NCBI GenBank assembly: GCA_026397505.1 | Contig: JAPLUR010000107.1 | Coordinates: 1 to 64,000 of the forward strand | Source: Candidatus Zixiibacteriota bacterium | GTDB taxonomy: Bacteria > Zixibacteria > MSB-5A5 > GN15 > PGXB01 | Reading direction: 5' to 3' | DNA: 64,000 nt | Shown: one piece after another, positions 18,493 to 28,565 of the stretch | Position numbering within the stretch: position 1 is the first letter of the stretch | Layout: every line of letters starts with the position of its first letter | Notes under the pieces: model-generated | What the model saw: the letters and a program-made list of their open reading frames with translations, nothing else | What the model was told of the DNA's origin: nothing | The model's database searches: none | Made by a program: the position numbers and the translations under genes

Positions 18493-21179
18493 AAGCCCTC
18501 ACTTTCGTTAGGCAATTCAGGCTGCTTTTCGATGGGGAGTCTGATAGAAAAGCAGGCTCCCCCCTTGGGAATATTGGCGGCCTCAATTTTCCCCCCATGC
18601 ATTTCGACAATAGCTTTGGCAATGGCAAGTCCGATACCAGTGCCGCCTGAAGGTGTCCCGGGAACGCGGTAAAATTTGTCAAACAGATGCGACAGAGATT
18701 CCGCCGGAACGCCCGGGCCATTATCAGTGACTTTCAGGATTAATGTGCCTTCGACCGCCGTTATTTCCAATTCAATTGCTGTACCCAAAGGGGTATAGGC
18801 GGACGCGTTTGACAATAGATTAATCAACGCATGTTTAAGCAGATTGAAATCAATTCGTATTAAAGGCAAATTTTCAGCACTCCTGATGGCGACAGAATGA
18901 TCCGACAGGGTTTTTTGCAATTCACCGAGGACGACGGCGATCAAGTCATTTATATCATGCCAGTCCTTTTTCAAGCTGAGCATTCCTGAATTAAGACGAG
19001 ATAAATCAAGCAAATTCGTTACCACATTATTTAGACGTTCAGCGCTGTCGCTCAATTCGTTTATCATTTGCCGGCGGCTTTCCGTGTCGGCATTTAGTTG
19101 GTCGCTCCGAAGAGCTGATGTAAAGCCTATTATGGCCGTCAAAGGAGTGCGAATTTCATGCGAAACGGAATTAAGGATGGTCTGATAGAGCTTTTCCGAT
19201 TCCGCCAGCCGCTCGGCCTGCTGAGACCGATCCTGGAGCAATTCTCTTTCCAATGAAATCGCCAATTGGCGGGTCACTGTGGAAAGAAGATTCTCTTCTT
19301 CCTGAAGAAGATGCACTTTCCCGCGGGGATGATATGCCAATATACCGACTGTCTCCGAGGTTCCTCGTAAAGGTATATAGATACCGTCGGCTGACGGCAG
19401 AGTATCGGTGGACCATCCCGCTTGCTTGCCGTGCTCAAATGCCCATTGGGCTACGGCCCATTCCCTATCGATCCGGCACCATTCACGAGACGGAAAGGTC
19501 TGCCGCTCCAATTTCCCATCCTGATTTGAAGGAGCTATGGAGCATTCTCCGTCAAGAGTCGCTCCCATTTTTTCGGCAGTCAGTGACATGAATTCCCGCC
19601 TGTTATGACCGGCCGCCATAGTTCGAACGATATCATAAAGCACTTGCGTGCGCTCCTCGCGGAGACGCAACATCCGTTCCCTTTTCCGAATTCGGTTGGT
19701 AAGTGTGCCGGTGGTGATAGCGACGAAAAGGTAGGCGCCGCACATAGCAATATCTTCGGGAGCGAAAATCCGAAAAGTCCCATAGGGGGGAATAAAGAAG
19801 AAATCCCAGATAAGGGCGCTCATAACGGCGGCGACAAGAATCGGACCAATTGAGACAAACATCCCCATGGCAAGAACGGTCAGCAAGAATATGAAGCCTA
19901 CTGCTCGATAGCCAATCAAAGGAAGCAAAAGACTATCTATCAAGGCGACTGCGGCCACGGCGCTTGTTACCAAACCGTAAATCGACAGTCCCGATTCAAA
20001 TTCAATTTTCGGACGAACTTCTGAAGCGGCGCTTCGCTTGGTTTCCTGGCGCAAAACATGCACGTCAAAGCTCCCACTCTCCCTGACCAGCCGATCCAGA
20101 ATTGTTCCACCCTGGAGTATATCCCGAAATCGTCGGCGTGTTGGACGTCCGACAATAAGCTGGGTGACATTGCGTTGCCGCGCAATTCTCCGCAAGGCCT
20201 GGGCAATATCCAAATCGGAAGTAGAGACGATCTCGCCGCCCAGTTCTCTAACCAAAGAGAGGTTTTTGGCCAGAGTCGCTCTATCCTGATCCGATAAAGC
20301 TATTCCGGTATCGACATGGACTCCAATCCAGGGCGCTTCCATACCGAAGGCCAGTCGGCGCGTGGCCCGAATTAATCCTTCGGAAAAGGGGCTGTGACTC
20401 ACCGCCACCATCAATCGTTCGGTTGTTTTCCAGGCAGTATCAGACTCTCTTACCGATATCATGTCCTGCAGTTCACTGTCTACTTTCTCGGCCGTCAGCC
20501 GCAGAGCGATCTCGCGCAGGGCAGTGAGACGATCCTCCTTAAAGAAATTCCGCGCGGCGGCCCCAGCCATGTCGCCAAGATACACCTTCCCTTCGCTCAG
20601 TCGTTTCAGCAACTCGGAGGGCGTAATATCAATTAGAATGACCTGGTAAGCACGTTCCAAAATAGAATCGGGGACAGTTTCACGAATCCTAATACCTGTG
20701 ACGCTCTCAACCGATTCCTTGCGGCTCTCGATGTGCTGGACATTAATGGTGGTATATACATCAATTCCGGCATCAAGCAATTCAACAACATCGTGCCACC
20801 TTTTTGGATGGCGGGAGCCGGGGACATTGGTATGTGCCAGTTCATCGACCAGAACCAATTGCGGACGCCGCGCCAGAATAGCATCAATATCCATCTCTTC
20901 AAGAGCAGCATTTTTATAGACAATCTTCTTGCGGGGAATGAGAGGAAGTCCGGCCGTAAGCATCTCGGTTTCGGTTCTACGGTGCGAATCGACTGTCCCG
21001 ATGACTACATCGACACCCTCTTTAAGGCGATCCTGGGCCGCTTTCAACATGGCATATGTCTTTCCCACACCGGCCGCCATGCCAAAAAATATTCTGAGAC
21101 GGCCGGATTGCATCTTGCTCTCATCCTTCTTGATGGCAGCCAGAAGTTCATCAGGATCGGGGCGAAGCGGCTCGGGCAT
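18489..21179 (-). CDS. kdpD: Sensor histidine kinase KdpD
   Basis: Full length at 896 residues. The N-terminal KdpD domain (about 20-230) contains the Walker-type GMAAGVGKTY and the VDELAHTNVPGSRH motif. A UspA-like domain (about 250-370), four closely spaced TM helices (about 400-500), a GAF-like region (about 520-660), HisKA with H674 (SVSHEIRTPL) and HATPase (NLLSNASAYTP, GGTGIGLAI) follow. It senses potassium and osmotic status and phosphorylates KdpE. The start codon overlaps the kdpC stop by one base (TAATG). Confidence 0.96.
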   Translation of the reverse strand: MPEPLRPDPDELLAAIKKDESKMQSGRLRIFFGMAAGVGKTYAMLKAAQDRLKEGVDVVIGTVDSHRRTETEMLTAGLPLIPRKKIVYKNAALEEMDIDAILARRPQLVLVDELAHTNVPGSRHPKRWHDVVELLDAGIDVYTTINVQHIESRKESVESVTGIRIRETVPDSILERAYQVILIDITPSELLKRLSEGKVYLGDMAGAAARNFFKEDRLTALREIALRLTAEKVDSELQDMISVRESDTAWKTTERLMVAVSHSPFSEGLIRATRRLAFGMEAPWIGVHVDTGIALSDQDRATLAKNLSLVRELGGEIVSTSDLDIAQALRRIARQRNVTQLIVGRPTRRRFRDILQGGTILDRLVRESGSFDVHVLRQETKRSAASEVRPKIEFESGLSIYGLVTSAVAAVALIDSLLLPLIGYRAVGFIFLLTVLAMGMFVSIGPILVAAVMSALIWDFFFIPPYGTFRIFAPEDIAMCGAYLFVAITTGTLTNRIRKRERMLRLREERTQVLYDIVRTMAAGHNRREFMSLTAEKMGATLDGECSIAPSNQDGKLERQTFPSREWCRIDREWAVAQWAFEHGKQAGWSTDTLPSADGIYIPLRGTSETVGILAYHPRGKVHLLQEEENLLSTVTRQLAISLERELLQDRSQQAERLAESEKLYQTILNSVSHEIRTPLTAIIGFTSALRSDQLNADTESRRQMINELSDSAERLNNVVTNLLDLSRLNSGMLSLKKDWHDINDLIAVVLGELQKTLSDHSVAIRSAENLPLIRIDFNLLKHALINLLSNASAYTPLGTAIELEITAVEGTLILKVTDNGPGVPAESLSHLFDKFYRVPGTPSGGTGIGLAIAKAIVEMHGGKIEAANIPKGGACFSIRLPIEKQPELPNESEGL

Positions 21180-21757
21180 TATTTCGAACCTCCTGCTAAT
21201 GAATCCAAAGCGAGATTCAATTTAAGCACATTGACCCGGGGTTCTCCCAAAAGACCCAGAGTCGGATATTCGGTATATTTGTCAATCAGATTATATAAGG
21301 AATTTTTTGTCGTTTGGTCAAGATGTCGCGCCTTAATTATGCGATCAACTTGGTAACGCGCTGCCTGCGGGCTGACATGCGGGTCAAGTCCGCTGGCGGA
21401 AGAAAAAAGCAAGTCATCAGGTATTTCTCTATCTCTGCCATAGATCGCCAGCAACCGCGCCCGTCTTCCAGCTATCTTATCTTTGAGCACAGCACTGGTC
21501 GGACCAAGATTACTCCCGCCAGATGGAAGAGGATTATATTCAATAGCAGATGGCCGCGGCCAGAAATATTGCTGTCCGGTGAAATTCTGTCCGATCAACT
21601 CGGATCCGATTACGATGCCATTCTTCAAAATGGGACTTCCCTCCGCTTTATCGGCAAAGAGAATCTTTGCAATGACGCTGACAAAAAGTGGATATGCTAA
21701 TCCAGTGATTAGCGTCATGACCAACACAAGCTTGCCGGCGGTAATAATTGTCTTCAT
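21179..21757 (-). CDS. kdpC: Potassium-transporting ATPase subunit KdpC
   Basis: A 192-residue protein with one N-terminal TM helix (about 8-30) and the KdpC landmarks GSELIGQNF, YFWPRPSA, GGSNLGPTS, ASGLDPHVSP and PTLGLLGEPRVNVLKLN. KdpC stabilises the KdpFABC pump and assists K+/ATP coupling. It lies 12 bases downstream of kdpB. Confidence 0.96.
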   Translation of the reverse strand: MKTIITAGKLVLVMTLITGLAYPLFVSVIAKILFADKAEGSPILKNGIVIGSELIGQNFTGQQYFWPRPSAIEYNPLPSGGSNLGPTSAVLKDKIAGRRARLLAIYGRDREIPDDLLFSSASGLDPHVSPQAARYQVDRIIKARHLDQTTKNSLYNLIDKYTEYPTLGLLGEPRVNVLKLNLALDSLAGGSK

Positions 21758-21769
21758 TTATTCTCTCTT

Positions 21770-23866
21770 TCAAGAAGCCAAGCCGAATAGGGTAACAATC
21801 AGATCAATCAGTTTTATGCCAATAAAGGGAGCCAGAAGACCACCCAAACCATATATAAGAAGGTTGCGGCGCAGAAGCAGCGAAGCCGATTGCGCCCGGT
21901 ATGCCACTCCTCGCAAAGCCAAAGGAATCAGGGCAATAATAATGAGGGCATTAAAAATTACGGCGCTCAGGATGGCGCTCTGCGGCGAATGCAGGTGCAT
22001 TATATTCAATGCCGCCAGAGGACCGCTCTCTGTTCCTGAAAGAGCATAGAGCGTTCCAAAAATGGCGGGAAGAATGGCAAAATATTTGGCAACATCATTG
22101 GCAATACTGAAAGTGGTCAGGGCGCCGCGTGTCATCAGAAGTTGCTTGCCGATTTCAACAATTTGAATCAGCTTGGTCGGATTACTGTCAAGATCGACCA
22201 TATTGCCCGCTTCTCGGGCCGCCTGCGTCCCGGTGTTCATAGCGACACCGACGTCGGCTTGCGCCAGCGCCGGCGCATCATTGGTGCCGTCACCGGTCAT
22301 GGCGACCAGATGCCCGTTTTGCTGCTCCTGGCGAATTCTCGCAAGTTTCGTCTCAGGCGTGGCCTGAGCGATAAAATCATCCACACCCGCTTCCGCTGCG
22401 ATGGCCGCCGCTGTCAGAGGATTGTCGCCGGTAATCATGACCGTGTGTATACCCATTCTGCGAAGCTCCAAAAATCTCTCCCTGATGCCACCTTTTACTA
22501 TATCCTTCAGATGTATTATTCCCAGAACTCCGGTATCGTCGGCCACTGCCAGAGGAGTTCCACCCATGACTGAGATATTTTCAACTGCCGTCTGGACTTC
22601 CTTGGGAAAAACGCCGCCATTCTGTTCCACATATGAACGAATGGAGTCAATGGCGCCCTTTCGAATCCGTAAAGCGGTCGAACCATCGGCATCAAAAATG
22701 TCCACCCCGCTGATCCTTGTTTGCGCCGAAAAGGGGATAAATCTCGCCTGACTGGGAGTCAGAGTTTGGGCGCGCAAATCATATTTCGCTTTGGCCAAGA
22801 CAACAATTGATCTTCCTTCGGGGGTCTCATCGGCCAGCGAGGCCAGTTGGGCGGCCTCTGCCAGATGCTGCGTCAGATACATCGGCGCAGGGATAAATTC
22901 CGTAGCCATTCGGTTGCCAAGTGTGATTGTACCGGTCTTGTCAAGTAAGAGAACATCAATATCACCGGCGGCTTCCACTGCTCGTCCGCTCTTGGCAATG
23001 ACATTTCGGCGCACCAGCCGGTCAATACCGGCGATCCCGATAGCACTCAGTAACCCACCGATGGTTGTTGGAATGAGACAGACCAGAAGAGCAATCAGAA
23101 CTGGAACCGTTATGATCGAACTCAAATTCTGCCCAGCCGCGGCACTCGCATAATCGGAAAAGAGTTTGAGTGTCGCCACCCCCAACAAGAAGACAATCGT
23201 CAGTCCTGCCAACACTATGCTCAGGGCAATTTCGTTGGGAGTCTTCTGACGTTTGGCCCCCTCGATAAGGGCGATCATGCGATCAATAAAAGCATTACCC
23301 GGTTCTGAAGAGACTCTGATTAGAATACGATCGCTAATAACCCGGGTGCCTCCGGTCACTGCGCTGCGATCCCCACCGCTTTCCCTGATGACTGGCGCTG
23401 ATTCCCCGGTAATGGCCGATTCATCCACACTGGCAATGCCTTCAATTACGTCACCATCGGCCGGAATAATATCATTTGCTTCGCAAACTACCAAGTCGCC
23501 CTTTCGAAGCTCTGTTGCAGGCACCTTGATTTCTTTTTTGTCTTTCATAAGCCGTGCAAATAGTTGTGTCCGGGTCTTCTTCAGACTTTCGGCCTGGGCT
23601 TTGCCCCTCCCTTCGGCCAGGGCCTCGGCGAAATTGGCAAAAATTACTGTAAACCAGAGCCAGACACTGATCTGCAATTCAAATGCGGAAATGGCACCTT
23701 TGACAAACCCGCCCAAAAAAGATATGGTCGTCAGAACGGCCCCGACATAAGTAACGAACATGACCGGATTGCGCATCTCCGCGGTCGGTCTCAACTTCAG
23801 CAAAGAATCTTTCAGCGCTGCCATTATGAGGGCTCGATCAACTATTTTTGATTCTTTAGGAACCAT
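21770..23866 (-). CDS. kdpB: Potassium-transporting P-type ATPase catalytic subunit KdpB
   Basis: A 698-residue P-type ATPase. The phosphorylated aspartate is D309 in [11 protein letters not shown]. The TGES actuator motif (ITGESAPV), the KGA nucleotide-binding element ([11 protein letters not shown]) and the hinge motif [20 protein letters not shown] are all present. It hydrolyses ATP to drive K+ import through KdpA. The length is normal for the family. It lies 8 bases after kdpA. Confidence 0.97.
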   Translation of the reverse strand: MVPKESKIVDRALIMAALKDSLLKLRPTAEMRNPVMFVTYVGAVLTTISFLGGFVKGAISAFELQISVWLWFTVIFANFAEALAEGRGKAQAESLKKTRTQLFARLMKDKKEIKVPATELRKGDLVVCEANDIIPADGDVIEGIASVDESAITGESAPVIRESGGDRSAVTGGTRVISDRILIRVSSEPGNAFIDRMIALIEGAKRQKTPNEIALSIVLAGLTIVFLLGVATLKLFSDYASAAAGQNLSSIITVPVLIALLVCLIPTTIGGLLSAIGIAGIDRLVRRNVIAKSGRAVEAAGDIDVLLLDKTGTITLGNRMATEFIPAPMYLTQHLAEAAQLASLADETPEGRSIVVLAKAKYDLRAQTLTPSQARFIPFSAQTRISGVDIFDADGSTALRIRKGAIDSIRSYVEQNGGVFPKEVQTAVENISVMGGTPLAVADDTGVLGIIHLKDIVKGGIRERFLELRRMGIHTVMITGDNPLTAAAIAAEAGVDDFIAQATPETKLARIRQEQQNGHLVAMTGDGTNDAPALAQADVGVAMNTGTQAAREAGNMVDLDSNPTKLIQIVEIGKQLLMTRGALTTFSIANDVAKYFAILPAIFGTLYALSGTESGPLAALNIMHLHSPQSAILSAVIFNALIIIALIPLALRGVAYRAQSASLLLRRNLLIYGLGGLLAPFIGIKLIDLIVTLFGLAS

Positions 23867-23874
23867 AAGTCTTC

Positions 23875-25566
23875 CTAAAATACTATCCCACCGCGCATCA
23901 AAAGATGTTCAATTATCGGCCCGAGACAAAGCGCCGGCAGGAAAGTAAGAGCGCCAACTATCAGTATTACTGCAGTCATAATTAACCCAAAGACGAAATT
24001 GTCGGTGGTAAACGATCCGCTTGAGAGAGGCGAAATCTTCTTCGTAACCAGGCTGCCGGCGATAGCCAAACATGGTACAATTATCCCAAACCGACCGATT
24101 AGCATGGATATTCCCAGCGTGAGATTATAGAAATTGGTGTTAGCATTGAGACCGGCGAAAGCGCTTCCGTTGTTGCCCGCCGCCGATGTAAACGCATAAA
24201 GGATTTCGCTGAAACCATGCGGCCCCTTATTGGCCAGCCCAGCTAGAGCAATGGGCAATACGGCAGCCATTCCACTCCCGATTAATATGACCGCGTTAGT
24301 CAGAAGGATAGCGAGTATCGCCATTTGAACTTCGTGCGCTTCTATCTTTTTCCCCAGATATTCCGGCGTCCGTCCGACCATAAGCCCAGACAGGAATACT
24401 GTCAATATGATAAATAGAAGCATTCCATACATGCCAGCTCCGACGCCTCCGAAAACAATCTCTCCCAGCATCATATTGAATATCGCCACCCCGCCGGAGA
24501 GAGGTGATGAACTGGAATGCATAGCGTTAACCGATCCATTTGATGCGGCCGTCGTAGCGACCGACCACAAAACACTATTTGTATTGCCGAAACGTGTCTC
24601 CTTGCCTTCAAGATTGGTTTTAATACCAAGAGCCGCATTGGCGGTGTTTTCACTATAGAGCGACAACGCCAACCCGCTCATAAACAGCATCAGCATGACA
24701 CTGAAGATGACAACGGCATGCCGACGGGCATTGGCCATGCGGCCATAGGTGAAAACAAGCCCGGCAGGGATAATGAGTATGGCCAGCATTTCCAGAAAAT
24801 TGGAAAGCGGAGTTGGATTCTCGAAAGGATGGGCGCTATTGGCGTTAAAGAAACCTCCGCCATTGGTTCCCAGCTGCTTGATAGCGATCTGTGAAGCCGC
24901 CGGACCGCGCGGGATGACCTGAATTGTACCTTCGATAGTAGTGGCATGTATTGCCGGTGAGAAGGTTTGAACGGCTCCCTGTCCGACTAAAGCGACCGCC
25001 AGCACAATTGACAGAGGAAGGAGTACATACACTACCGAACGTGTAAGATCGACCCAGAAATTCCCGAGTGAAACAGATGTTTTTTTCACAATTCCCCGGA
25101 TCAGCGTCAGCATCACAGCTATGCCGGTCCCAGCGCTGACAAAATTCTGGACTGTTAGACCGAGCGTCTGGGTCAGATAACTCAGGGTCGTCTCGCCCGC
25201 ATAGGATTGCCAGTTGGTATTGGTCATGAAACTGACAGCGGTATTGAAAGCCGACGCCCATTGGACATTGCCCAATCCTGCGGGATTAAGCGGAAGCATT
25301 TTCTGAACTATCTGCAGAACAAACACAATTCCGAAACCGATGGCATTGAACCATAAAAGCGCCCCAGCATATGCCCGCCAATTCATTTCCTCGGTTTCGT
25401 CAACGCCGCACGATCGATATATGAGTCGCTCAAGCCAACCAAACACCGGATGCAGAAATGTTCGCTTTCCGCCAAAGACATTCGCCATATATTGCCCCAG
25501 CGGTGGAGCCAACAGAACCAGAACAGCGACAAAAATCAAAATCTGCATAAAATCACGGATTGACAT
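23875..25566 (-). CDS. kdpA: Potassium-transporting ATPase channel subunit KdpA
   Basis: A 563-residue polytopic membrane protein of about ten helices, related to SKT-type K+ channels. It carries KdpA selectivity-filter segments ([40 protein letters not shown]) and [10 protein letters not shown]. It provides the high-affinity K+ entry path of the Kdp pump. The start lies 9 bases after kdpF. Confidence 0.97.
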   Translation of the reverse strand: MSIRDFMQILIFVAVLVLLAPPLGQYMANVFGGKRTFLHPVFGWLERLIYRSCGVDETEEMNWRAYAGALLWFNAIGFGIVFVLQIVQKMLPLNPAGLGNVQWASAFNTAVSFMTNTNWQSYAGETTLSYLTQTLGLTVQNFVSAGTGIAVMLTLIRGIVKKTSVSLGNFWVDLTRSVVYVLLPLSIVLAVALVGQGAVQTFSPAIHATTIEGTIQVIPRGPAASQIAIKQLGTNGGGFFNANSAHPFENPTPLSNFLEMLAILIIPAGLVFTYGRMANARRHAVVIFSVMLMLFMSGLALSLYSENTANAALGIKTNLEGKETRFGNTNSVLWSVATTAASNGSVNAMHSSSSPLSGGVAIFNMMLGEIVFGGVGAGMYGMLLFIILTVFLSGLMVGRTPEYLGKKIEAHEVQMAILAILLTNAVILIGSGMAAVLPIALAGLANKGPHGFSEILYAFTSAAGNNGSAFAGLNANTNFYNLTLGISMLIGRFGIIVPCLAIAGSLVTKKISPLSSGSFTTDNFVFGLIMTAVILIVGALTFLPALCLGPIIEHLLMRGGIVF

Positions 25567-25575
25567 ATAGCGCTC

Positions 25576-25662
25576 CTACTTGAATCGCTCCGGATTGAAC
25601 ATAGCGTAAACGAGATAGATTAGAAGGGCGATGGCGACAATTCCAGTGATTATGAATTCCAT
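25576..25662 (-). CDS. kdpF: Small membrane subunit KdpF
   Basis: A 28-codon gene (sequence begins MEFIITGIVAIALL) forming a single hydrophobic helix and ending in MFNPERFK, which matches the usual KdpF pattern (short helix, then a Y-x-x-x-x-P-E-x-F end). ATG 25662 is preceded by GAAAGGG. KdpF is a stabilising peptide of the KdpFABC complex, and its position directly before kdpA is canonical. Confidence 0.93.
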   Translation of the reverse strand: MEFIITGIVAIALLIYLVYAMFNPERFK

Positions 25663-25989
25663 TTATAAATACCCTTTCTAAAACCTGGACGGACTAACAT
25701 AATTGACTAGACCGCGATTTGAACCTGAGCAATAATTCCATGATTCTCATCGTCAAATAAACGCTTGAAGTAAGCAAGTAGTGAATAAAGAGAAGATGTT
25801 AGTGCGTAAAGATTTTATAAAGATGATTTAATTCAACCCTTGGCAATCTATACATTGAGGCCACAATGTATATCATCAAAAATTTGGGAAGAAAACAATG
25901 ATCAAATGCAAACTCATTAGATTGAGTTCTTGGGGTTCGAATAGGTAGCGCGACTATAAGTGATTGTAATATAAGGGTTTATATATTAG
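25663..25989. other. kdp upstream region
   Basis: An AT-rich spacer between kdpF and the tRNA-Asn gene, both on the minus strand. It holds the putative KdpE site at 25805-25821 and presumably the kdp promoter. No ORF is supported. Confidence 0.6.
25805..25821 (-). promoter_or_regulatory. Putative KdpE-binding site
   Basis: On the minus strand this reads TTTATAAAATCTTTACG, matching 12 of 17 positions of the E. coli KdpE site as I remember it (TTTATACTTTTTTTACA), including both TTTA half-elements at the same spacing. It lies about 145 bp upstream of kdpF. AT-richness makes chance similarity possible. Confidence 0.45.
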
Positions 25990-26062
25990 CTCCCCCGGCA
26001 GGACTCGAACCTGCGACCCGGTGATTAACAGTCACCTGCTCTACCAACTGAGCTACAGGGGA
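25990..26062 (-). tRNA. tRNA-Asn (GTT)
   Basis: A complete cloverleaf on the minus strand: acceptor TCCCCTG pairs with CGGGGGA, the D arm is GCTCAGTTGGTAGAGC, the anticodon stem GGTGA/TCACC encloses the loop CTGTTAA (anticodon GTT), and the T arm contains GGTTCGAGTCC. The discriminator is G73, as expected for Asn. CCA is not encoded (CTA follows), so it must be added post-transcriptionally. Its 3' end is echoed in the repeats at 8880 and 17637. Confidence 0.95.
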
Positions 26063-26261
26063 GTATAATCTATCCCTATATCGTCAAAGAACACAAAAAC
26101 TTGTCCGCCTGTCTCGCGGAAATGCTATTATATCTTTTTCCTGGGAATTGTCAAGTCGAAAAGATTGACTCTTCCCCAATATTCCCCCTCAATTGGCAGG
26201 CCCCGCAAAAAAACTATGGCCTCTCTTCTTCTGATGATTGGCCCGATGATTGGTCCGGCGG

Positions 26262-26294
26262 CTGCCGAACTCCACCAGTTGAGCTATAGGGGGG
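26262..26294 (-). pseudogene. Decayed 5' fragment of a tRNA gene
   Basis: The minus strand reads CCCCCCTATAGCTC, then AACTGGTGGAGTTCGGCAG, resembling the acceptor 5' strand and D arm of a tRNA. No anticodon or T arm follows. The flank upstream of its 5' end (TATAATCTGTCCCTGTTTCG on the plus strand) parallels the flank of the intact tRNA (TATAATCTATCCCTATATCG). A duplicated tRNA with its flank has therefore lost its 3' half. Confidence 0.6.
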
Positions 26295-26465
26295 TATAAT
26301 CTGTCCCTGTTTCGCCAAGAAACGCGGAAATCTGTCACCTGCGCCCCCAAATATAGATAAATTTCGTTTCGCAGGCTTTTTTCAAGAAAAAGAGGTCAGA
26401 CGCATCTTCTTTCTCTTTTGCCCGCCCACCTTGAATATTCTCCATCTTTGTCTTATGTTTAATGC

Positions 26466-27284
26466 TTGGTGAAACAAGTGAAGCTCACGAAATTTCATAC
26501 CATCAGCGAGGGATTGCCAGCCCTTTATTTGTTGGCAATTCTATTCCTTGGTGGCTATGCGGCTGCCCGGGCAGCAAATCTGACTCACCACCCGGATGGG
26601 TTGCTGGGGAAACCAAACGGTTACCTATCCGGCCAATATGTTTCGGTAACCGGTAATCCCGGTGTGCCGGTGACCGATCGAAAGGCCCTGGGAATTGGGC
26701 TCAAAATTCCCATGGCCGCCCGGTGGACTATTTCCGGGTCATATTCCGCCCTTCAGAACGACTCACTTTTTCACAATTACAATCTGGAGTTTTCTTTCTA
26801 TATGGCCAATCCGATAAAGTCGGCAAAGCCCTGTAATCCTGATGGCCCTGTAGGCGCTCTAATTATCGCTATTGGTTTTGGTGGCGAAATCCCCGACCGC
26901 GATCCGGGAGCACATCGCTGGCAGGCTGTTGCAAGGACTTTTATGCCGATTTCAAGACAGCTGACTGTCGGAGTTGGGGCAAAATTCTACCAAAAAGATG
27001 ACCCGCTTCAGGCCGAATCTCTCTATGGAATGATCAGTTTTTTCCCAAAACGGTATGAAAAGGACCGGGAGTATGTCAACCCCGATGGTGTCGAGGGGAC
27101 TCTTTCTTTTGCCGCCCGGGGGGGCGGGTCAAAGCATGGCGTTTTCGGCCAGTTGGAGTTGATTTTCCCGCTTGAACCGGAAATGACCATTTCCTTTTTG
27201 ATCCGGGGAGAGCGGATTCCGGTCCCTTATTTCCGCTCGGCCATAGCTGGATTCCGCATCAAGTATTACCCCGGCAATAAATAA
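26466..27284 (+). CDS. Exported protein of unknown function, beta-rich
   Basis: Not recognised. About 272 codons, with an N-terminal hydrophobic stretch (about 18-37, ALYLLAILFLGGYAAARA) consistent with a signal peptide. The rest alternates hydrophobic and polar residues (GIGLKIPMAARWTISGSYS; NLEFSFYMA; VGVGAKFYQK; FGQLELIFPL; AGFRIKYYPG), suggesting a small outer-membrane or periplasmic beta-barrel. The start is uncertain: TTG 26466, GTG 26469 or GTG 26478 are possible and none has a good ribosome-binding site. It is a stand-alone gene between the tRNA and the PDZ protein. Confidence 0.65.
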   Translation: MVKQVKLTKFHTISEGLPALYLLAILFLGGYAAARAANLTHHPDGLLGKPNGYLSGQYVSVTGNPGVPVTDRKALGIGLKIPMAARWTISGSYSALQNDSLFHNYNLEFSFYMANPIKSAKPCNPDGPVGALIIAIGFGGEIPDRDPGAHRWQAVARTFMPISRQLTVGVGAKFYQKDDPLQAESLYGMISFFPKRYEKDREYVNPDGVEGTLSFAARGGGSKHGVFGQLELIFPLEPEMTISFLIRGERIPVPYFRSAIAGFRIKYYPGNK

Positions 27285-27441
27285 ACAATCTGAAGCTGTT
27301 GTCGGTTGAGCGACAGCCAAATTTCCATTCAAACAATTTCCGGTAGTTTCTCAGGATTGAAAATTTCTGGAACCACTGAATTTCCATCGTGGTAGAAATA
27401 TCAGTATTTAGAATAAGACTGATGTCTAAGGAGGATAAATT

Positions 27442-28413
27442 ATGAGACGACTGGTTTTTCTCGGTCTTATCGCGCTTCTGGCCGTGCTTCCACTTTGGTC
27501 GGCCGGCGTCGCCGATAAGAATCCCGCCAATGCATGGTTGGGGCTTTATACCCAGACTGTTGACAAGGATCTCAAAGAGGCGTTCCGCCTCGATGTCGAC
27601 CACGGGGTTATTGTCAATCAGGTAATCCCCGACTCTCCCGCCGATAAGGCCGGGCTTCAGCAGGGGGATATCATTCTTTCCATCGATGGCGCCAAATTGA
27701 CCGGCTCGGATCAATTGGCCGAACTGGTGTCCGGACACAAACCCGGCGATCAGATCAAAGTCGAAATTCTCCGAAAAGGGGTACAGAAGGAAATGACCGC
27801 CACTATCGGTGAGCGCAAAGGTGAGGAGCCGCCCAGGATTTTTGGCGATCCCGGCTCGCTGTCGCAAGCTTACAGCAAGAAATATGTCATGGGCCGAAGC
27901 AATATCTCAGACACTTATATTGGCGTAAATCTGGAGAGCCTTAACGCCCAATTGGGCGAATATTTCGGAGTTAAAGATGGCCAGGGGGCGCTGATAACCG
28001 AGGTATTCGAAGATTCTCCTGCTCAGAAGGCTGGTTTGAAGGCCGGGGATGTTATCACGCAGATCGACGGCAAGGAGGTTACCGAACCGGCTGATGTGCA
28101 GAAAGCGGTCGGCGATAAATCAAAAGGGGACAAATTGAACCTGACGATTCTTCGCGACCGGGCCCGCCTTGAAATGGCGGTGGAGGTGGCCGAAACGCCG
28201 GACAATTTCTATTCCTTGCCAGATATTCAGGCCCCCGATATCCCCAGGGACATGATCTGGTTCAACGGGCCGATGCGTGGCCTGCTGCGCGGCAATTTTG
28301 ATGACAGCAACCCCGACATGGAGGGGATGCAGGAATCGATCAAACAATTGAAAGAGCAAATAGAGGAACTCCAGCAACAAATGAAGAATATGCAGAATAA
28401 TCCGGGCAAATAG
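27442..28413 (+). CDS. Exported protein with two PDZ domains
   Basis: A 323-residue protein. A signal peptide spans about 1-22. PDZ domains at about 30-118 (GVIVNQVIPDSPADKAGLQQGDIILSIDG) and about 150-250 (GALITEVFEDSPAQKAGLKAGDVITQIDG) resemble those of HtrA/DegP, but no protease domain is present. The last 45 residues form a Gln/Glu/Met-rich coiled coil. It could bind C-termini of misfolded envelope proteins or act as a scaffold or protease adaptor. AGGAGG precedes ATG 27442. It is monocistronic, followed by a terminator. Confidence 0.85.
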   Translation: MRRLVFLGLIALLAVLPLWSAGVADKNPANAWLGLYTQTVDKDLKEAFRLDVDHGVIVNQVIPDSPADKAGLQQGDIILSIDGAKLTGSDQLAELVSGHKPGDQIKVEILRKGVQKEMTATIGERKGEEPPRIFGDPGSLSQAYSKKYVMGRSNISDTYIGVNLESLNAQLGEYFGVKDGQGALITEVFEDSPAQKAGLKAGDVITQIDGKEVTEPADVQKAVGDKSKGDKLNLTILRDRARLEMAVEVAETPDNFYSLPDIQAPDIPRDMIWFNGPMRGLLRGNFDDSNPDMEGMQESIKQLKEQIEELQQQMKNMQNNPGK

Positions 28414-28468
28414 AAAATGTCCGGTTATTACCGGCACTCACAAAAGGTCAAATCAACTTATCAACCTT

Positions 28469-28506
28469 AACCCCCCGGAAGCGGCGGCGACCGGGGGTTT
28501 TTTTTG
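28469..28506 (+). terminator. Rho-independent terminator
   Basis: A GC-rich stem (AACCCCCCGG / CCGGGGGTT) is followed by a run of eight or more T, between the PDZ gene and hprK. Confidence 0.85.
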
Positions 28507-28565
28507 TTTGCCTAAATATGCCGCCGGTCTTATAATGGATTGAACAACTTAAACAGGAAATTCCC

